This document shows, piece by piece, positions 1 to 10,612 of a stretch of 64,000 nucleotides of DNA; within the stretch, counting starts at the first letter, position 1; each line of letters opens with the position of its first letter. The translations under genes were made by a program, and so were the position numbers. Origin of the DNA: Thioalkalicoccus limnaeus (GTDB lineage: Bacteria > Pseudomonadota > Gammaproteobacteria > Chromatiales > Chromatiaceae); contig NZ_JBDKXB010000002.1 in the NCBI RefSeq assembly GCF_041197575.1, positions 186,001 through 250,000 of the forward strand. Reading direction: 5' to 3'. Under the pieces are notes generated by a model. That model saw only the letters and a list, made by a program, of their open reading frames with translations. It was not told the DNA's origin and did not search any database.

Positions 1-199
1 ATTCCGGTTGCCGAGCAGTAGCGCTGAAAACAGCCTGCAAAGACAGAAGAGGATACCAATTCGTCGGCGGCGACGCAACTAGGTCTCGGGCCTGCCTCGG
101 ACGCTGAAGCTGAATGACACCGCCGAGGTGTTTGGCGTTTCCGCGGGCGCGCCGCGCGGTCTTTGCGCATTTTGTTTCCGGGCAGGCTGTCGGGGCGCG
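1..199. other. window edge, no gene seen
   Basis: I see no convincing coding region between the left edge and the radC stop. No clear terminator for radC with a T-run is visible. Confidence 0.5.
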
Positions 200-874
200 C
201 TAGAGCAACCCGCGTTCGGCAAGTGATGTCCCCTGCCCGTCGCCGATGATGATGTGGTCGAGCACCCGCACATCGATCAGCGCGAGGGCCTCCTTGAGGC
301 GCTGGGTGATGCGGATGTCGGCTTGACTGGGTTCGGCGACGCCGGAGGGATGGTTGTGCGCGAAGATCACGGCCGCGGCATTGATCGCGAGGGCTTGGCG
401 GACGACCTCGCGCGGATGCACGCTGGCTCCGTCGATCGTGCCGCGGAACAGTTCCTGGTAACCGAGCACCCGATGGCGGTTGTCGAGGAACAGGCAGGCG
501 AACACCTCATGCGGGTACGCGTACAGGCGGGCTTTCAGATAGTCCCGCGTAGCGTCCGGGCTGGTCAGGATATCGCAGCGCTGCAGCCGTTCCTCGATGT
601 AGCGGCGGCTCATCTCGAGGACCGCCTGCAGCAAGGCGTATTTGGCCAGGCCCAGGCCTCTTGCGCGGCAGAATTGGCCCTGGGTGGCCGAGAAAAGGCC
701 GCGTAGGCCGTCGAACTCGTTGAGGAGATCGCGCGCAAGATCAACGGCGCTCTTGCCGGGTATCCCGGTCCGCAGGAAGATCGCGAGCAGTTCGGCGTCG
801 GTCAGGGCTTGGGCGCCCCGCGCCAGCAGCCGTTCGCGTGGACGTTCGTCCTCAGGCCAGTCTTTGATCGGCAT
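200..874 (-). CDS. radC: RadC family JAB-domain protein
   Basis: A 224-aa protein of the RadC/MPN family, the usual family length. The N-terminal helix-hairpin-helix-like part (about residues 1-100) contains [15 protein letters not shown]. The C-terminal JAB/MPN domain carries the metal-binding signature HNHPSG followed by a downstream Asp (PSQADIRIT), so the zinc site looks intact. The cellular role of RadC is not settled; the old link to repair is disputed. The ATG at 872-874 is preceded by a good GGAGGA ribosome site 7 nt upstream. It is divergent from coaBC, as in many gammaproteobacteria, and a pentanucleotide repeat lies between the two genes. Confidence 0.93.
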   Translation of the reverse strand: MPIKDWPEDERPRERLLARGAQALTDAELLAIFLRTGIPGKSAVDLARDLLNEFDGLRGLFSATQGQFCRARGLGLAKYALLQAVLEMSRRYIEERLQRCDILTSPDATRDYLKARLYAYPHEVFACLFLDNRHRVLGYQELFRGTIDGASVHPREVVRQALAINAAAVIFAHNHPSGVAEPSQADIRITQRLKEALALIDVRVLDHIIIGDGQGTSLAERGLL

Positions 875-901
875 CCTTGTCCTCCGAAGATCCTAAACTG
901 T

Positions 902-936
902 TGCCGTGCCGTGCCGTGCCGTGCCGTGCCGTGCCG
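902..936. repeat. (TGCCG)x7 pentanucleotide tandem repeat
   Basis: Seven perfect tandem copies of TGCCG lie in the radC/coaBC divergent intergenic region, 28 bases upstream of the radC start. The unit is not a multiple of 3 and is not in a coding frame. It could change promoter geometry by slipped-strand mispairing. Confidence 0.95.
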
Positions 937-1111
937 TTTCGAGTTGCGGAACTGGCAGCGCGGTCGCGAGCCGACCCTAGGTCGGCCGGTGAGGGGATTC
1001 TAGCCCGAGCGAGTCGGTTTGGCATCGCGACCGATTGACCGGGCACCCAGATCGGGGTCTGCGGTTCGGCGATACCGTAAACCGGCGCGAATTCGGTTAC
1101 ACTGGTCCGCG

Positions 1112-2344
1112 ATGCCGTTCATCCGACGAGAGGTACCGTTGAGCCCTTTGCCGTACACCCAGATCCTGTTGGGGGTCAGTGGCGGAATCGCGGCCTACAA
1201 GGCCGTCGACCTCGTGCGGCGTCTGCGCGAGCGCGGCACAACGGTGCGCGTGGTCATGACCAGGGCGGCCGGGGCCTTCGTGACGCCGCTGACGCTGCAA
1301 GCCGTGTCGGGCTTCGCGGTGCGGCAGGAGGTGCTGGACCCGCACGGCGAGGAAGGGATGGACCATATCGAATTGGCTCGCTGGGCGGATCTGTTACTGG
1401 TGGCGCCGGCCACCGCGCACCTGATCGCCCGGCTGGCGCAGGGCCTTGCCGATGATCTGTTGACGACGTTGGCCTTGGCGACGACCGCCCCGTTGGTGCT
1501 GGCTCCGGCGATGAATCATCGGATGTGGTTGCATCCGGCGACACAGGAGAACCTGCGGCGGCTCGAGGCCCGCGGCGTGACGATCCTGGGTCCGGCGATC
1601 GGTGATCAGGCCTGCGGGGAACGAGGACCCGGGCGGATGCTCGAGCCGGCCGAGATCATCGCGGCCTTGGTCGCTGACCGGCCGCGTCCGTTGCATGGGC
1701 GCCGCGTGTTGGTGACGGCGGGACCGACCCGCGAGGCGATCGACCCGGTGCGTTTCATCGGCAACCGCAGCTCCGGTCGGATGGGATTCGCGCTCGCGGA
1801 GGCCTTTGGGGCGCGCGGTGCCGACGTGATCCTGGTGACGGGGCCGGTCGCTCGGCCAGCCCCGGCTGTCGCGGAACTGGTTCAGGTCGAGACCGCGTTG
1901 GAGATGGACGCCGCCGTGATGGCGCGAGTGGCCGATGCCGACATCTTCGTCGCGGCAGCGGCCGTCGCCGATTATCGTCCGGCCGAGGTGGCCGCGGACA
2001 AGATCAAGAAGCAGATGGATGAGTTGGTCATCCGGCTCGTGAAGAACCCAGACATCCTGGCGCGGGTCGCGGCGCGGCGGCCGCGCCCGTTCGTTGTGGG
2101 CTTTGCGGCCGAGACCAGCCAGCTCGAGCAGCACGCGGTCGCGAAGCTGCACGGCAAGGGACTGGACATGATCGCGGCCAACCAGGTTGGCGCCGAAGAG
2201 GGCGGGTTCGATGCCGCCGACAACGCGTTGCTCGTCTTGTGGGCGGGTGGGCAGCACTCCTTCCCGCTGATGCCGAAACCGCAGCTCGCTGATCGATTGG
2301 TGGATTTGATCGTTGAACGCTATCTCGCATCGACTCCGCGTTAA
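1112..2344 (+). CDS. coaBC: bifunctional PPC synthetase / PPC decarboxylase CoaBC
   Basis: Catalyses two steps of coenzyme A synthesis: joining of cysteine to 4'-phosphopantothenate, and FMN-dependent decarboxylation of the product. The N-terminal flavoprotein (CoaC) half has [10 protein letters not shown] and the AMNHRMW loop. The C-terminal CoaB half has [23 protein letters not shown] and KIKK (CTP/phosphopantothenate site). The length of about 410 aa is normal. Two starts are possible: ATG at 1112, or TTG at 1139, which has a better spaced GAGAGG ribosome site. It overlaps dut by 32 bases, so the two are probably co-transcribed. Confidence 0.95.
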   Translation: MPFIRREVPLSPLPYTQILLGVSGGIAAYKAVDLVRRLRERGTTVRVVMTRAAGAFVTPLTLQAVSGFAVRQEVLDPHGEEGMDHIELARWADLLLVAPATAHLIARLAQGLADDLLTTLALATTAPLVLAPAMNHRMWLHPATQENLRRLEARGVTILGPAIGDQACGERGPGRMLEPAEIIAALVADRPRPLHGRRVLVTAGPTREAIDPVRFIGNRSSGRMGFALAEAFGARGADVILVTGPVARPAPAVAELVQVETALEMDAAVMARVADADIFVAAAAVADYRPAEVAADKIKKQMDELVIRLVKNPDILARVAARRPRPFVVGFAAETSQLEQHAVAKLHGKGLDMIAANQVGAEEGGFDAADNALLVLWAGGQHSFPLMPKPQLADRLVDLIVERYLASTPR

Positions 2345-2780
2345 GCTCCTCGACCAACGGCTCGGTCGCGATTTCCCGTTGCCGCGTTATGCGACCGACG
2401 GGGCGGCCGGGCTCGATCTGCGGGCCATGCTCACGACCGAGTTGGTGTTGGACCCGGGGGCTACCGAACTCCTGCCGACGGGGCTCGCCATCCATATCGC
2501 CGACCCGGGCCTTGCGGCCCTGATCGTGCCGCGCTCCGGGCTCGGCCATCAGCATGGCATCGTCCTCGGGAACCTGGTGGGTTTGATCGATTCCGACTAC
2601 CAGGGGCCGTTGCTCGTCTCCTGCTGGAATCGCGGCCAGCGTCCCTACCGGGTCCAGGTTGGCGAGCGGATCGCGCAACTCGTTCTGGTTCCGATCCTGA
2701 AGGTGGAACTGGACCTGGTCGAGGAACTGTCCGGCACGGCGCGCGGTTCCGGTGGGTTTGGACACAGTGGCCGCGATTGA
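2313..2780 (+). CDS. dut: dUTP diphosphatase (dUTPase)
   Basis: Hydrolyses dUTP to dUMP, keeping uracil out of DNA and feeding dTMP synthesis. It is a 155-aa trimeric-type dUTPase with the conserved motifs visible: [13 protein letters not shown] (motif I), PRSGLG (II), [11 protein letters not shown] (III) and the C-terminal Gly-rich [10 protein letters not shown] (V). No ATG is available in frame near the conserved start, so TTG at 2313 inside the coaBC tail is used. Translational coupling to coaBC is likely. Confidence 0.94.
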   Translation: MNAISHRLRVKLLDQRLGRDFPLPRYATDGAAGLDLRAMLTTELVLDPGATELLPTGLAIHIADPGLAALIVPRSGLGHQHGIVLGNLVGLIDSDYQGPLLVSCWNRGQRPYRVQVGERIAQLVLVPILKVELDLVEELSGTARGSGGFGHSGRD

Positions 2781-2865
2781 GGCTCTCGAACGGTGGTTGC
2801 GGTCGATAAGCCGCACGTTCGGGCGACATTGATCGGTTGTGGTCAGCCGATAGCGAGAGGACGGC

Positions 2866-5436
2866 ATGAAGTGGTGGCGCCAGAAGCAGACCCTATCCAG
2901 TGCTTCGGCGGCTGCGAAGAGCAAGCCACCGACGCTGGCATCCATGTGGCGATTGCCATTTGTCGGTGTGTCGCTGGTCGTGTTAGGCACGGTGGCAGCC
3001 ACGCTGGTCGTCGTGCAGGGGCACCAATCCTCGCTCGATGCCAAGCGGTCGACGGGTTGGGCCGAAGCGATCCAGACGCAGGTCGCCGGCCGTCTCGTCG
3101 AGCTGCACCGCGTCCTCGACGAATGGGCCAAGGATCCACGATTGCGGTCGGCGCTGGCCAATGGGGAGGCCGTCGATTGGCGCGAAGCGGATGCATTGGG
3201 CCGCTGGGACTGGCCCGGTGTCTCAGCGCTCCATCTGCGACCACTCGCCGAGGCCCTGTCTCCATCGGTCGATGATCCTGCGCTGAGTTTCGCCGGACGC
3301 GATTTGATGCGCGAGGCGGCACGTAACGGTGACGTGACGCCGCTGGAGGTCCATCGCCTGGGTTCCCCCGAGCGCCACCTTGCGATCGCGCAGCCGATCA
3401 AGGATGCGGACAGCGGTGGGATAACCGGCGTGCTCTACGTCGCGCTGCCGTTGTCGTGGTTGCCGGAACAGTCGGCCAGGATCCCGAGGCTCGGCATGGT
3501 GCGATACCAGCAGCGGGTCGGGGAGCGCCTGATCATGATCGATTGGCCGTCGGGCGATGGCGAACCGTCGGGGAGCGAGCCGGATCGGGTCGTCGCGATA
3601 CCCGGTACCCGTCTGGTGGTGGCGCTATGGATGGAGCGGAGTGGATGGCTGGCCCCTGGTCTCCTGGTGCCCTTGGGTGGTGTCCTGGTCGTGCTGATCG
3701 GGTTCGTGGGGTCGATGCTCGTCTTCCTGTATCGCCGCCAAGCCGCTGCGGTCGCTCGGGATCTGGAACGGATCTCGACGTCGATCGAGGCCTTGGTGGC
3801 GTCGGGTGGCTGGCGTTCACCGTCCAATCGATTCGCCGAGACGGCCGATTTTGCGACTCGGCTGAGCCCCATGGTCGAGGCCTTGGTCGCGGCCACCAGC
3901 CACGACAGGGGGAGCAAGACCGGGCCGCTCGGACGGGACGAGGTCGGCGTTGAACCGGCGACCGCGTTCGAGACCCTGGCCCCCGAGTTGGCGGCCCTGC
4001 TCCAGAAAGGCCCGGCACGCTCGGTCGCACCGGCCGAGCGGTCGACCGCCGCGATCCCCCCGCACCTCTTTCGGTCGAATCACATTCGGGGTCTGGCGAG
4101 CAGGGACTTGTCCGAAGGGCTGGCCCGCGACATCGGTCTGGCGATCGGCTGCGAGATCCGTGATGGCAGCCTCGATCGCGGTATCTTCGTTGGCCGTGAT
4201 CACCGAGCATCGTCGCCGGACCTGGCCGCAGCGCTGATCGATGGGCTGCGCGAGAGCGGGTGTCAGGTCATCGACCTGGACGTGACGCCGGCGCCGGTCC
4301 TGTCCTTCGCGGCCTGTGCCCAAGGCGACCTATCCGGCGTCATGGTCACCGGTGGACACAGTCGCGCCGAATACAATGGCATGAAGATCCTGTTGGGTGG
4401 GCAGGCCCTGGTCGAAGATGGCCTGGTCGCGTTGTATGAACGCATCCTGCGCGGCGATTTGACCAAGGACCAGGGTGGTGGCTATCGGGAACAGGACATG
4501 GTCGAGGCCTACGTCGAACGGGTGCATCGGGATGTCACGTTGGCGCGGGTCATCAAGGTCGTCGTCGATTGTGGCAACGGAGCGACATCGGCGGTCGCTC
4601 CGGGGCTTTACCGGCGGCTGGGTTGCCAGGTCATCGACATGGAATCCAAGCCAGGGGACGGTCTGCTGCCCACCGATGGGATGCCGGATCCGGCGCACCC
4701 GGGCGACTTGGCCGACCTGGGGCGCAGGGTCGTGGCCGAACAGGCCGATCTGGGGCTCGCGTTCGACGGCGATGGCGCGCGCCTCGGGGTCGTCGATTCG
4801 TCGGGGCTTTTCGTCGCGTCGGATCGCGTCCTGATGCTGCTTGCGACCGACATCCTGTCGCGACATCCCGGCAGCAGCGTGGTGTGTGACGTCGCGTGCT
4901 CGCGCCATTTGGCCAGTGAGATCCTGCTGCATGGTGGTCGCTCGGTCGTCGCGCGATCCGGGCCTGGGCGACTCCAGGCGCAGCTTCGCCGCAGCGGAGG
5001 CATGATCGGTGGTGATGGAAACGGCCACTTGATCATCGGTGAGCGTTGGTATGGATTCGCGGATGCCCTGTATGCCGGGGCTCGCCTGCTCGAAGTGCTG
5101 GCCTTAGACCCGCGTGCGAGCGCTGAAGTCTTCGCGGCGATGCCGGTGTCGATCGCGACACCGGAATACCAGGTGCCGATGAGCGACGACGAGGTGTCCA
5201 AGACGATGTCGCTCTTGCTGGAACTGGCGCGGCGACTCGATGGGGCGGATCTGAAGACGAGCGATGGGCTGCGCGCCGACTTCGCGGAGGGCTGGGGTTT
5301 AGTGCGGGCCGATGCCAGCCTGCCGGGGCTCGCGTTTCGCTTCGAGGCTGACGACGAAGCGGCACTGGCCGCGATCGAGGATCGATTCCGTGCCTTGCTC
5401 GGACAGGCCGCCCCGCATCTCTCACTACCATTCTGA
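2866..5436 (+). CDS. AlgC-like phosphomannomutase/phosphoglucomutase homologue, active site lost
   Basis: An 856-aa protein at the normal algC position (dut-algC-argB). The N-terminal ~390 residues hold a membrane segment near residues 31-52, an extracytoplasmic region and a second membrane segment near 255-285. The C-terminal ~460 residues are an alpha-D-phosphohexomutase fold (four domains, still recognisable as IRGLAS, GRDHRASSP, AEYNGMK, FDGDG, GERWYGF). The catalytic loops are altered. The phosphoserine loop TGSHNP reads TGGHSR (Gly497). The metal loop DGDGDR reads DGDGAR (Ala638). The GEMSGH sugar loop reads GDGNGH. The RASNT phosphate loop reads RADAS. Phosphohexomutase activity is therefore unlikely. 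A regulatory or structural, membrane-tethered role is inference. The fold assignment is firm; the function is unknown. Confidence 0.85.
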   Translation: MKWWRQKQTLSSASAAAKSKPPTLASMWRLPFVGVSLVVLGTVAATLVVVQGHQSSLDAKRSTGWAEAIQTQVAGRLVELHRVLDEWAKDPRLRSALANGEAVDWREADALGRWDWPGVSALHLRPLAEALSPSVDDPALSFAGRDLMREAARNGDVTPLEVHRLGSPERHLAIAQPIKDADSGGITGVLYVALPLSWLPEQSARIPRLGMVRYQQRVGERLIMIDWPSGDGEPSGSEPDRVVAIPGTRLVVALWMERSGWLAPGLLVPLGGVLVVLIGFVGSMLVFLYRRQAAAVARDLERISTSIEALVASGGWRSPSNRFAETADFATRLSPMVEALVAATSHDRGSKTGPLGRDEVGVEPATAFETLAPELAALLQKGPARSVAPAERSTAAIPPHLFRSNHIRGLASRDLSEGLARDIGLAIGCEIRDGSLDRGIFVGRDHRASSPDLAAALIDGLRESGCQVIDLDVTPAPVLSFAACAQGDLSGVMVTGGHSRAEYNGMKILLGGQALVEDGLVALYERILRGDLTKDQGGGYREQDMVEAYVERVHRDVTLARVIKVVVDCGNGATSAVAPGLYRRLGCQVIDMESKPGDGLLPTDGMPDPAHPGDLADLGRRVVAEQADLGLAFDGDGARLGVVDSSGLFVASDRVLMLLATDILSRHPGSSVVCDVACSRHLASEILLHGGRSVVARSGPGRLQAQLRRSGGMIGGDGNGHLIIGERWYGFADALYAGARLLEVLALDPRASAEVFAAMPVSIATPEYQVPMSDDEVSKTMSLLLELARRLDGADLKTSDGLRADFAEGWGLVRADASLPGLAFRFEADDEAALAAIEDRFRALLGQAAPHLSLPF

Positions 5437-6351
<915 letters not shown>

Positions 6352-6438
6352 TCGATGCGCGGGCCGGTTCACGACCGCGCTCGGTCATGACCTGCGCCCT
6401 CGTTGTGATGCGCTGACCTCCGCGGGCCGCGAGGCTGA

Positions 6439-7554
6439 TCAGGGCCGCTCCAGCGCCCTTTGAAAGCCCTCGAGGATGGGGCCTGCCTTCGTCGCATCGC
6501 AGGCGCTCGCGCCTTGCGGGCTCGCCGCGCATTGCAGGTCGAGGAACAACTGCGAGGCCCCCTGTCCGGTCGGGGCTGGGAGCCGTGACAGGATCAGACT
6601 CACATCGTTTGGTCCTCGCGGGGCTGCGGTGGCGAGCAGGTTGTCGGCCGAGACGTGTACCGGCGTCGTTGCGTGCCGGTGGACATAGGCCACGGCAAGA
6701 TGCCACAAGCGTTCGCACTCCGCTTGATCCGCGCAGACAACGAGGTTGGGCAGTGCTGGGCTTGTGGTCGTCTCGGCAGGCTCGACGGGAACCTCGTCGC
6801 GCCACTGTGCGAGCCCTCGCAACTCCTGAAAGCGCTGGATGTCACGCGCGAATGACTCGCGGATCTGCTGCTTCTGTTGTTCGCGTTCGAGGATCCTCGC
6901 ATAGGCGTCGCGGATTGCCGTCTCCAGTTGCAGGATCCGCCCGCCGAGCGTATCGGGGACCGTCCGCCCGGCACGTTCGAGGTCGGCGGCCTCCGTGTAA
7001 AGACCCGTCAAGGCTTCCTGTTGGCGGCGAATCTCGTTGCGCGTGACCAGGATCGCGGCGTCGATGGTTGCGAGATTGTTGTTGCGGGCGGCCTCGATGT
7101 CACCGATCGATCCATAGCTGCGCAATAGCAGGTTGTCGGCTGCCGCCTGCTCCTCCAGCAGCCGTTGTTGGCGTTGACGCAGACGTTCCAGATCCTGTTC
7201 CCTGCGCCATTCTTCGGGGGTCTTCGCGGGTGGCACCACCTCGACCGCGATGCCGGTGTCATTGATCCGCGTGTGACCGCGCGAGCTGTGGCTTGGGGGG
7301 ATCTGGTCGGAGTAGTGCACCTGCCCGTCCTGATCGACCCAGCGGTAGATCTGACTCATCGGTGTCGTGGCGATCAGTGCACAACAGCAGCCGACGACGA
7401 TCGCGGAGCGGCACCGCGGCCTCCTCGCCGAAAAGAGCCACCGAGCCCCGGTACGTCGGGCGCGCGTCAGGACGCCGCCCACTGTTGTGCCTTCACGGTG
7501 TTTTTGGTCGTCGAGCGATCGGCCTTCCACGAAGGGTCTCGCGAATCGTCGCAT
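6439..7554 (-). CDS. DUF4124 domain-containing secreted protein
   Basis: A 371-aa protein of unknown function. Near residues 68-90 it has the DUF4124 signature IYRWVDQDGQVHYSDQIPP, usually found just after a signal peptide. Here the preceding hydrophobic stretch (AIVVGCCCALIATT) fits such a signal, so the true start may lie downstream of 7554, for example at a GTG near VLTRARR. A long charged, probably coiled-coil stretch follows (EEWRREQDLERLRQRQQR and on through LQLETAIRDAY). The C-terminal domain is not recognised. It starts immediately next to the pyrE stop and is probably envelope-located. Confidence 0.75.
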   Translation of the reverse strand: MRRFARPFVEGRSLDDQKHREGTTVGGVLTRARRTGARWLFSARRPRCRSAIVVGCCCALIATTPMSQIYRWVDQDGQVHYSDQIPPSHSSRGHTRINDTGIAVEVVPPAKTPEEWRREQDLERLRQRQQRLLEEQAAADNLLLRSYGSIGDIEAARNNNLATIDAAILVTRNEIRRQQEALTGLYTEAADLERAGRTVPDTLGGRILQLETAIRDAYARILEREQQKQQIRESFARDIQRFQELRGLAQWRDEVPVEPAETTTSPALPNLVVCADQAECERLWHLAVAYVHRHATTPVHVSADNLLATAAPRGPNDVSLILSRLPAPTGQGASQLFLDLQCAASPQGASACDATKAGPILEGFQRALERP

Positions 7555-8235
7555 CTAACCAACGGGGCTCTGGGCCGGCAAGCCCTCGTCCACCGCGACG
7601 CCGAAGCGAGCGCGGTAACGATGCACCGCGCCGAAGTCGGCGCCGGCGACCGGTGTTTGCTCGAGGTAGGCGAGCAGATCATCGAGGGTAACGATGGCCG
7701 TCACCGGCAAGCCCAGGTCTGATTGGACCTCGGCGATCGCAGAACGCTCGTCGGCGCCGCGCTCTTGCCGGTCCAGTGCGATGATGATCCCGCTCGGTTG
7801 TCCGCCGTGGGCTCGGATGAGGGCAACCGATTCGCGCACCGAGGTGCCGGCCGTGATGACATCATCGATGATGAGAACGCGACCCTCGAGCGACGCGCCG
7901 ACCAGCGAGCCGCCTTCGCCATGGTCCTTGCTCTCCTTTCGATTGAAGGCGTAGTGTCGGTCGACACCATGCCGATCAACCAAGGCGACGGCCGTGGCGA
8001 CGGCGAGCGGTATGCCTTTGTATGCGGGACCGTAGAGCACGTCGAAATCGAGGCGAGCTGCCACGATGGCCTCGGCGTAGAAACGACCCAGGGCGGCGAG
8101 CTTCGCGCCGGTATCGAAGAGGCCGGCATTGAAGAAATAGGGGCTGCGCCGGCCCGATTTGAGCGTGAACTCGCCGAATCGCAAAACGCCTGTTTCGATG
8201 GCGAAACGCAAGAATTCCTTCTGGTAATCAAGCAT
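7555..8235 (-). CDS. pyrE: orotate phosphoribosyltransferase
   Basis: Makes orotidine 5'-phosphate from orotate and PRPP in pyrimidine synthesis. From the ATG at 8235 (MLDYQKEF) it is 226 aa, slightly longer than the ~213 aa of E. coli because of a C-terminal tail. Conserved elements are [27 protein letters not shown], the [11 protein letters not shown] loop and the PRPP-binding [13 protein letters not shown]. An upstream in-frame ATG at 8367 exists, but the extension does not look like PyrE. A hairpin (8418-8440) sits upstream. The crc gene often found beside pyrE in pseudomonads is absent. Confidence 0.95.
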   Translation of the reverse strand: MLDYQKEFLRFAIETGVLRFGEFTLKSGRRSPYFFNAGLFDTGAKLAALGRFYAEAIVAARLDFDVLYGPAYKGIPLAVATAVALVDRHGVDRHYAFNRKESKDHGEGGSLVGASLEGRVLIIDDVITAGTSVRESVALIRAHGGQPSGIIIALDRQERGADERSAIAEVQSDLGLPVTAIVTLDDLLAYLEQTPVAGADFGAVHRYRARFGVAVDEGLPAQSPVG

Positions 8236-8417
8236 AAACTGTAGTCCAGAAACGGTCGAGATGCGGCCCTGAGGGTGGCAGCAACCTTTGGCGCTCCCAG
8301 CGCAAGACACGGCCTCGCAGCCGCCACCTCCGTTGGCGATGCGCACGAGCGACGATCCGATCGACACGGTCTCTCAAGATCCCCTGGAGCATCGACAAGA
8401 CGCGCCTATCATATCCA

Positions 8418-8440
8418 AACGCGCCCTCCTGTGGCGCGTT
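8418..8440 (-). terminator. hairpin between the dynamin-like gene and pyrE
   Basis: Perfect 8-bp inverted repeat AACGCGCC / GGCGCGTT with a 7-base loop, lying 41 bases past the stop of the upstream minus-strand gene and about 180 bases before pyrE. Only a short T-run follows on the minus strand. It could be a weak terminator or an attenuator in the pyrE leader. Confidence 0.5.
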
Positions 8441-8480
8441 GCTACTGCTGAAAGGTATGACGGCATGGCGTCGGTTTCGT

Positions 8481-10499
8481 TCACGCGAGGCCGCTGGTCG
8501 TACCGGCATCGACGGTCGGCCGAGTGACGCCCGGGTGGTCCGCACCGCCCGATCGGCTGGTCGCGGTCGCGTCGGGGGCGGTTTCCAGCTCGGGTGACAG
8601 CCTCGGCGTGTGATCGACCGCGCGCTCGAAAAGGCGCAATGCTGTCAGTTGCTGGTTCAGTTGGAGTTGTTCGGCACGCATCGCGACGATTCGCTGTTCC
8701 AATCCTTTGCTCGAATGGGCGATCCGCGCGAGCTCCTCCAAGCCTCGCTCCATCGCGGTCCGGTGCTGCTCGATCGCGTCGGCGATAGGCAGGAGGGCAT
8801 CACGGATCCAAGGATCGACACTGCGGGCCAATTGATCGAATAACACCCGAGCGCGACTGACCATTTGCTCGTGAAACCGCTCGATGACGCGCGCCTGTTC
8901 CGAGAAGATCAGCGCCGGACTCCGGTGGTAGAGCTCGACCTCCTGGTACAGGAGCTCGAGCTCGACATGGAACCGGGTCGGCACGAAGACGCGCGGCGTC
9001 AACAGGTCGAAGCCGTCTATTTCGCCGAATTCCTGGTAGGTTTCACGAACCAGGGAGCGCAGCGTTTCGCTTTGATCGGCGACCCTTTGCATCCGAGCCC
9101 GGAGCCGATCGAACAGGCCCTTCATGGCGCTTGCCAGTCCGCGTGTCGTCCAACTCAGGACCATTTCCCGATGTCCCTGTTCGATCAAGGCATCGATGCT
9201 ATGTCGGGAAAGTGCCGCGTGACAGGGTGCGGCGGCGGCCATGATCCGCTCACGGCTCGCCTGGTAACAGGTCACCGCCTGCAGGTACGCCTCTTGTTGG
9301 GCCTGGGTTTGCGCGGTCAGCCGGCCAATCGTCTGCGCGCTCTTGGCCTGGAGTCTGATCAGTTCCTCGAGGAGTGTTTCGTTCTCGGTGATGCGTGCCG
9401 AGAGTGTCGGGAGCAGGTCTCGGGACAATCGCCCGATACCATCGTCGAGACGTTCGATGATGGCTTGGTGTTTTGCCTCGAGCAGGCCGGAGATGAGCGC
9501 CTGCTCGAGGTTGGGCAAGCCGCTGTGACGCATCAGCAGCGCATCCCCGCGTCGGCATGCGGTCAACGCGAGCCTGGACGCGATGGATACGGCCTGGTTT
9601 GGGCCGACACGCAGGGCGTCGCGCACCTGCTCGATCCGGCTATTGGGCAGTGGTGTCCGTGTGCTGTCGTTGGTGGGCGGGCCTGAGCGGTCGAGCCCGA
9701 CGATCAGGGCTTGGCCCGCGCCCTTCGGACAGCTGCTGAGATGGCGTTGCCAGATCGCGAGATCGGTCGCGGAGAGTCCGCGTTCGACGTCGAGAATGAA
9801 CAACACGGCCTGAGCTCGATGTAGGATCTGCGTCGCGATCGCGGGTTCGCGATCGAGCCCTGTCAGGGTCGGTGCGAGCGTGATGACCAGACCTTTTTCG
9901 AGCAGAGGGTGTCGGAGACTGACCAGCGCCTGCCGCCACCTTGCCCTCGGCGTCTCGTCGCTCTCGGCAATTTCGGTCTCGCCCGCGAGCACATCGAGGA
10001 GGCTTGGATGTGTCGTTGTGGACTCGTTCGCGGCCTTGTTCTGGTCGACCTCGAGCGCGGAAGCCCGCTGTGTCGGTGCCTCGTACGTCAAGGGATACTG
10101 GACCCAGCGGGCGCCCCCCTGGCCGTCGTCGTCTAACGGTGTTGCCTCGTCGCGTGTCGCGATCGGCAGCAGCCGCAGATAGGCCTCGCCACATGCCTCA
10201 TCCCACAGGAAGGTGATCGGAATCGGGGGCGGGCAATAGCGCGCGTCAGCCGGGATCCAGTCGGGTTCGCGGTCCGACCACAGCAGCGCCCTCAGCAGAT
10301 CGGCACCTCCCTGCGGGGCGTTGGTCACGACGACCAATTCCAAGCGGTCCCGCTCGATCTCGATGAAGGTGTCCTGGATCAGCGCGGTGGCGCCCGGATC
10401 TCGTCGCAGTCCTTCGCGTAACTCAGCGATCGCTCGAAGGACGCGGGTTTTCCATTCGCGATGGAGTTCGACGCCTTGCTGAATGGGCGATGATGACAT
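8481..10499 (-). CDS. dynamin-family-like protein with lost GTPase motifs
   Basis: A 672-aa protein. The order of conserved blocks resembles the bacterial dynamin-family proteins found in many gammaproteobacteria: an N-terminal helix, a P-loop region, the strand EAYLRLLPIATR, HPLLEKGLVI followed by EPAIATQILHRAQAVLFIL and DLAIWQRH, then a long helical stalk (residues ~340-660). The nucleotide site is gone. The position of the P-loop GKT reads PQGGADLL (about residues 62-69), DTPG reads LAPT (208-211), and no NKxD is found. It is probably a pseudo-GTPase. A role in membranes or chromosome handling would be guesswork. It stands alone between yggU and pyrE. The family assignment is from memory of related sequences. 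Confidence 0.65.
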   Translation of the reverse strand: MSSSPIQQGVELHREWKTRVLRAIAELREGLRRDPGATALIQDTFIEIERDRLELVVVTNAPQGGADLLRALLWSDREPDWIPADARYCPPPIPITFLWDEACGEAYLRLLPIATRDEATPLDDDGQGGARWVQYPLTYEAPTQRASALEVDQNKAANESTTTHPSLLDVLAGETEIAESDETPRARWRQALVSLRHPLLEKGLVITLAPTLTGLDREPAIATQILHRAQAVLFILDVERGLSATDLAIWQRHLSSCPKGAGQALIVGLDRSGPPTNDSTRTPLPNSRIEQVRDALRVGPNQAVSIASRLALTACRRGDALLMRHSGLPNLEQALISGLLEAKHQAIIERLDDGIGRLSRDLLPTLSARITENETLLEELIRLQAKSAQTIGRLTAQTQAQQEAYLQAVTCYQASRERIMAAAAPCHAALSRHSIDALIEQGHREMVLSWTTRGLASAMKGLFDRLRARMQRVADQSETLRSLVRETYQEFGEIDGFDLLTPRVFVPTRFHVELELLYQEVELYHRSPALIFSEQARVIERFHEQMVSRARVLFDQLARSVDPWIRDALLPIADAIEQHRTAMERGLEELARIAHSSKGLEQRIVAMRAEQLQLNQQLTALRLFERAVDHTPRLSPELETAPDATATSRSGGADHPGVTRPTVDAGTTSGLA

Positions 10500-10612
10500 C
10501 CGATGCCTGGTTTCCGCTGAGGTCGGGAGTCCGCAGAAGCTCTCGTGCTAGCCGATTATAGCGGAGCCCTCGACGAATCGGCGCTGTGCCGTCGAATCCC
10601 CCGAACCCAGTC

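Noticed and set aside
8228..8545. A 105-codon minus-strand frame upstream of pyrE
   Set aside because: It overlaps the ends of two supported genes, is Arg-rich and has no recognisable feature; it is likely spurious.
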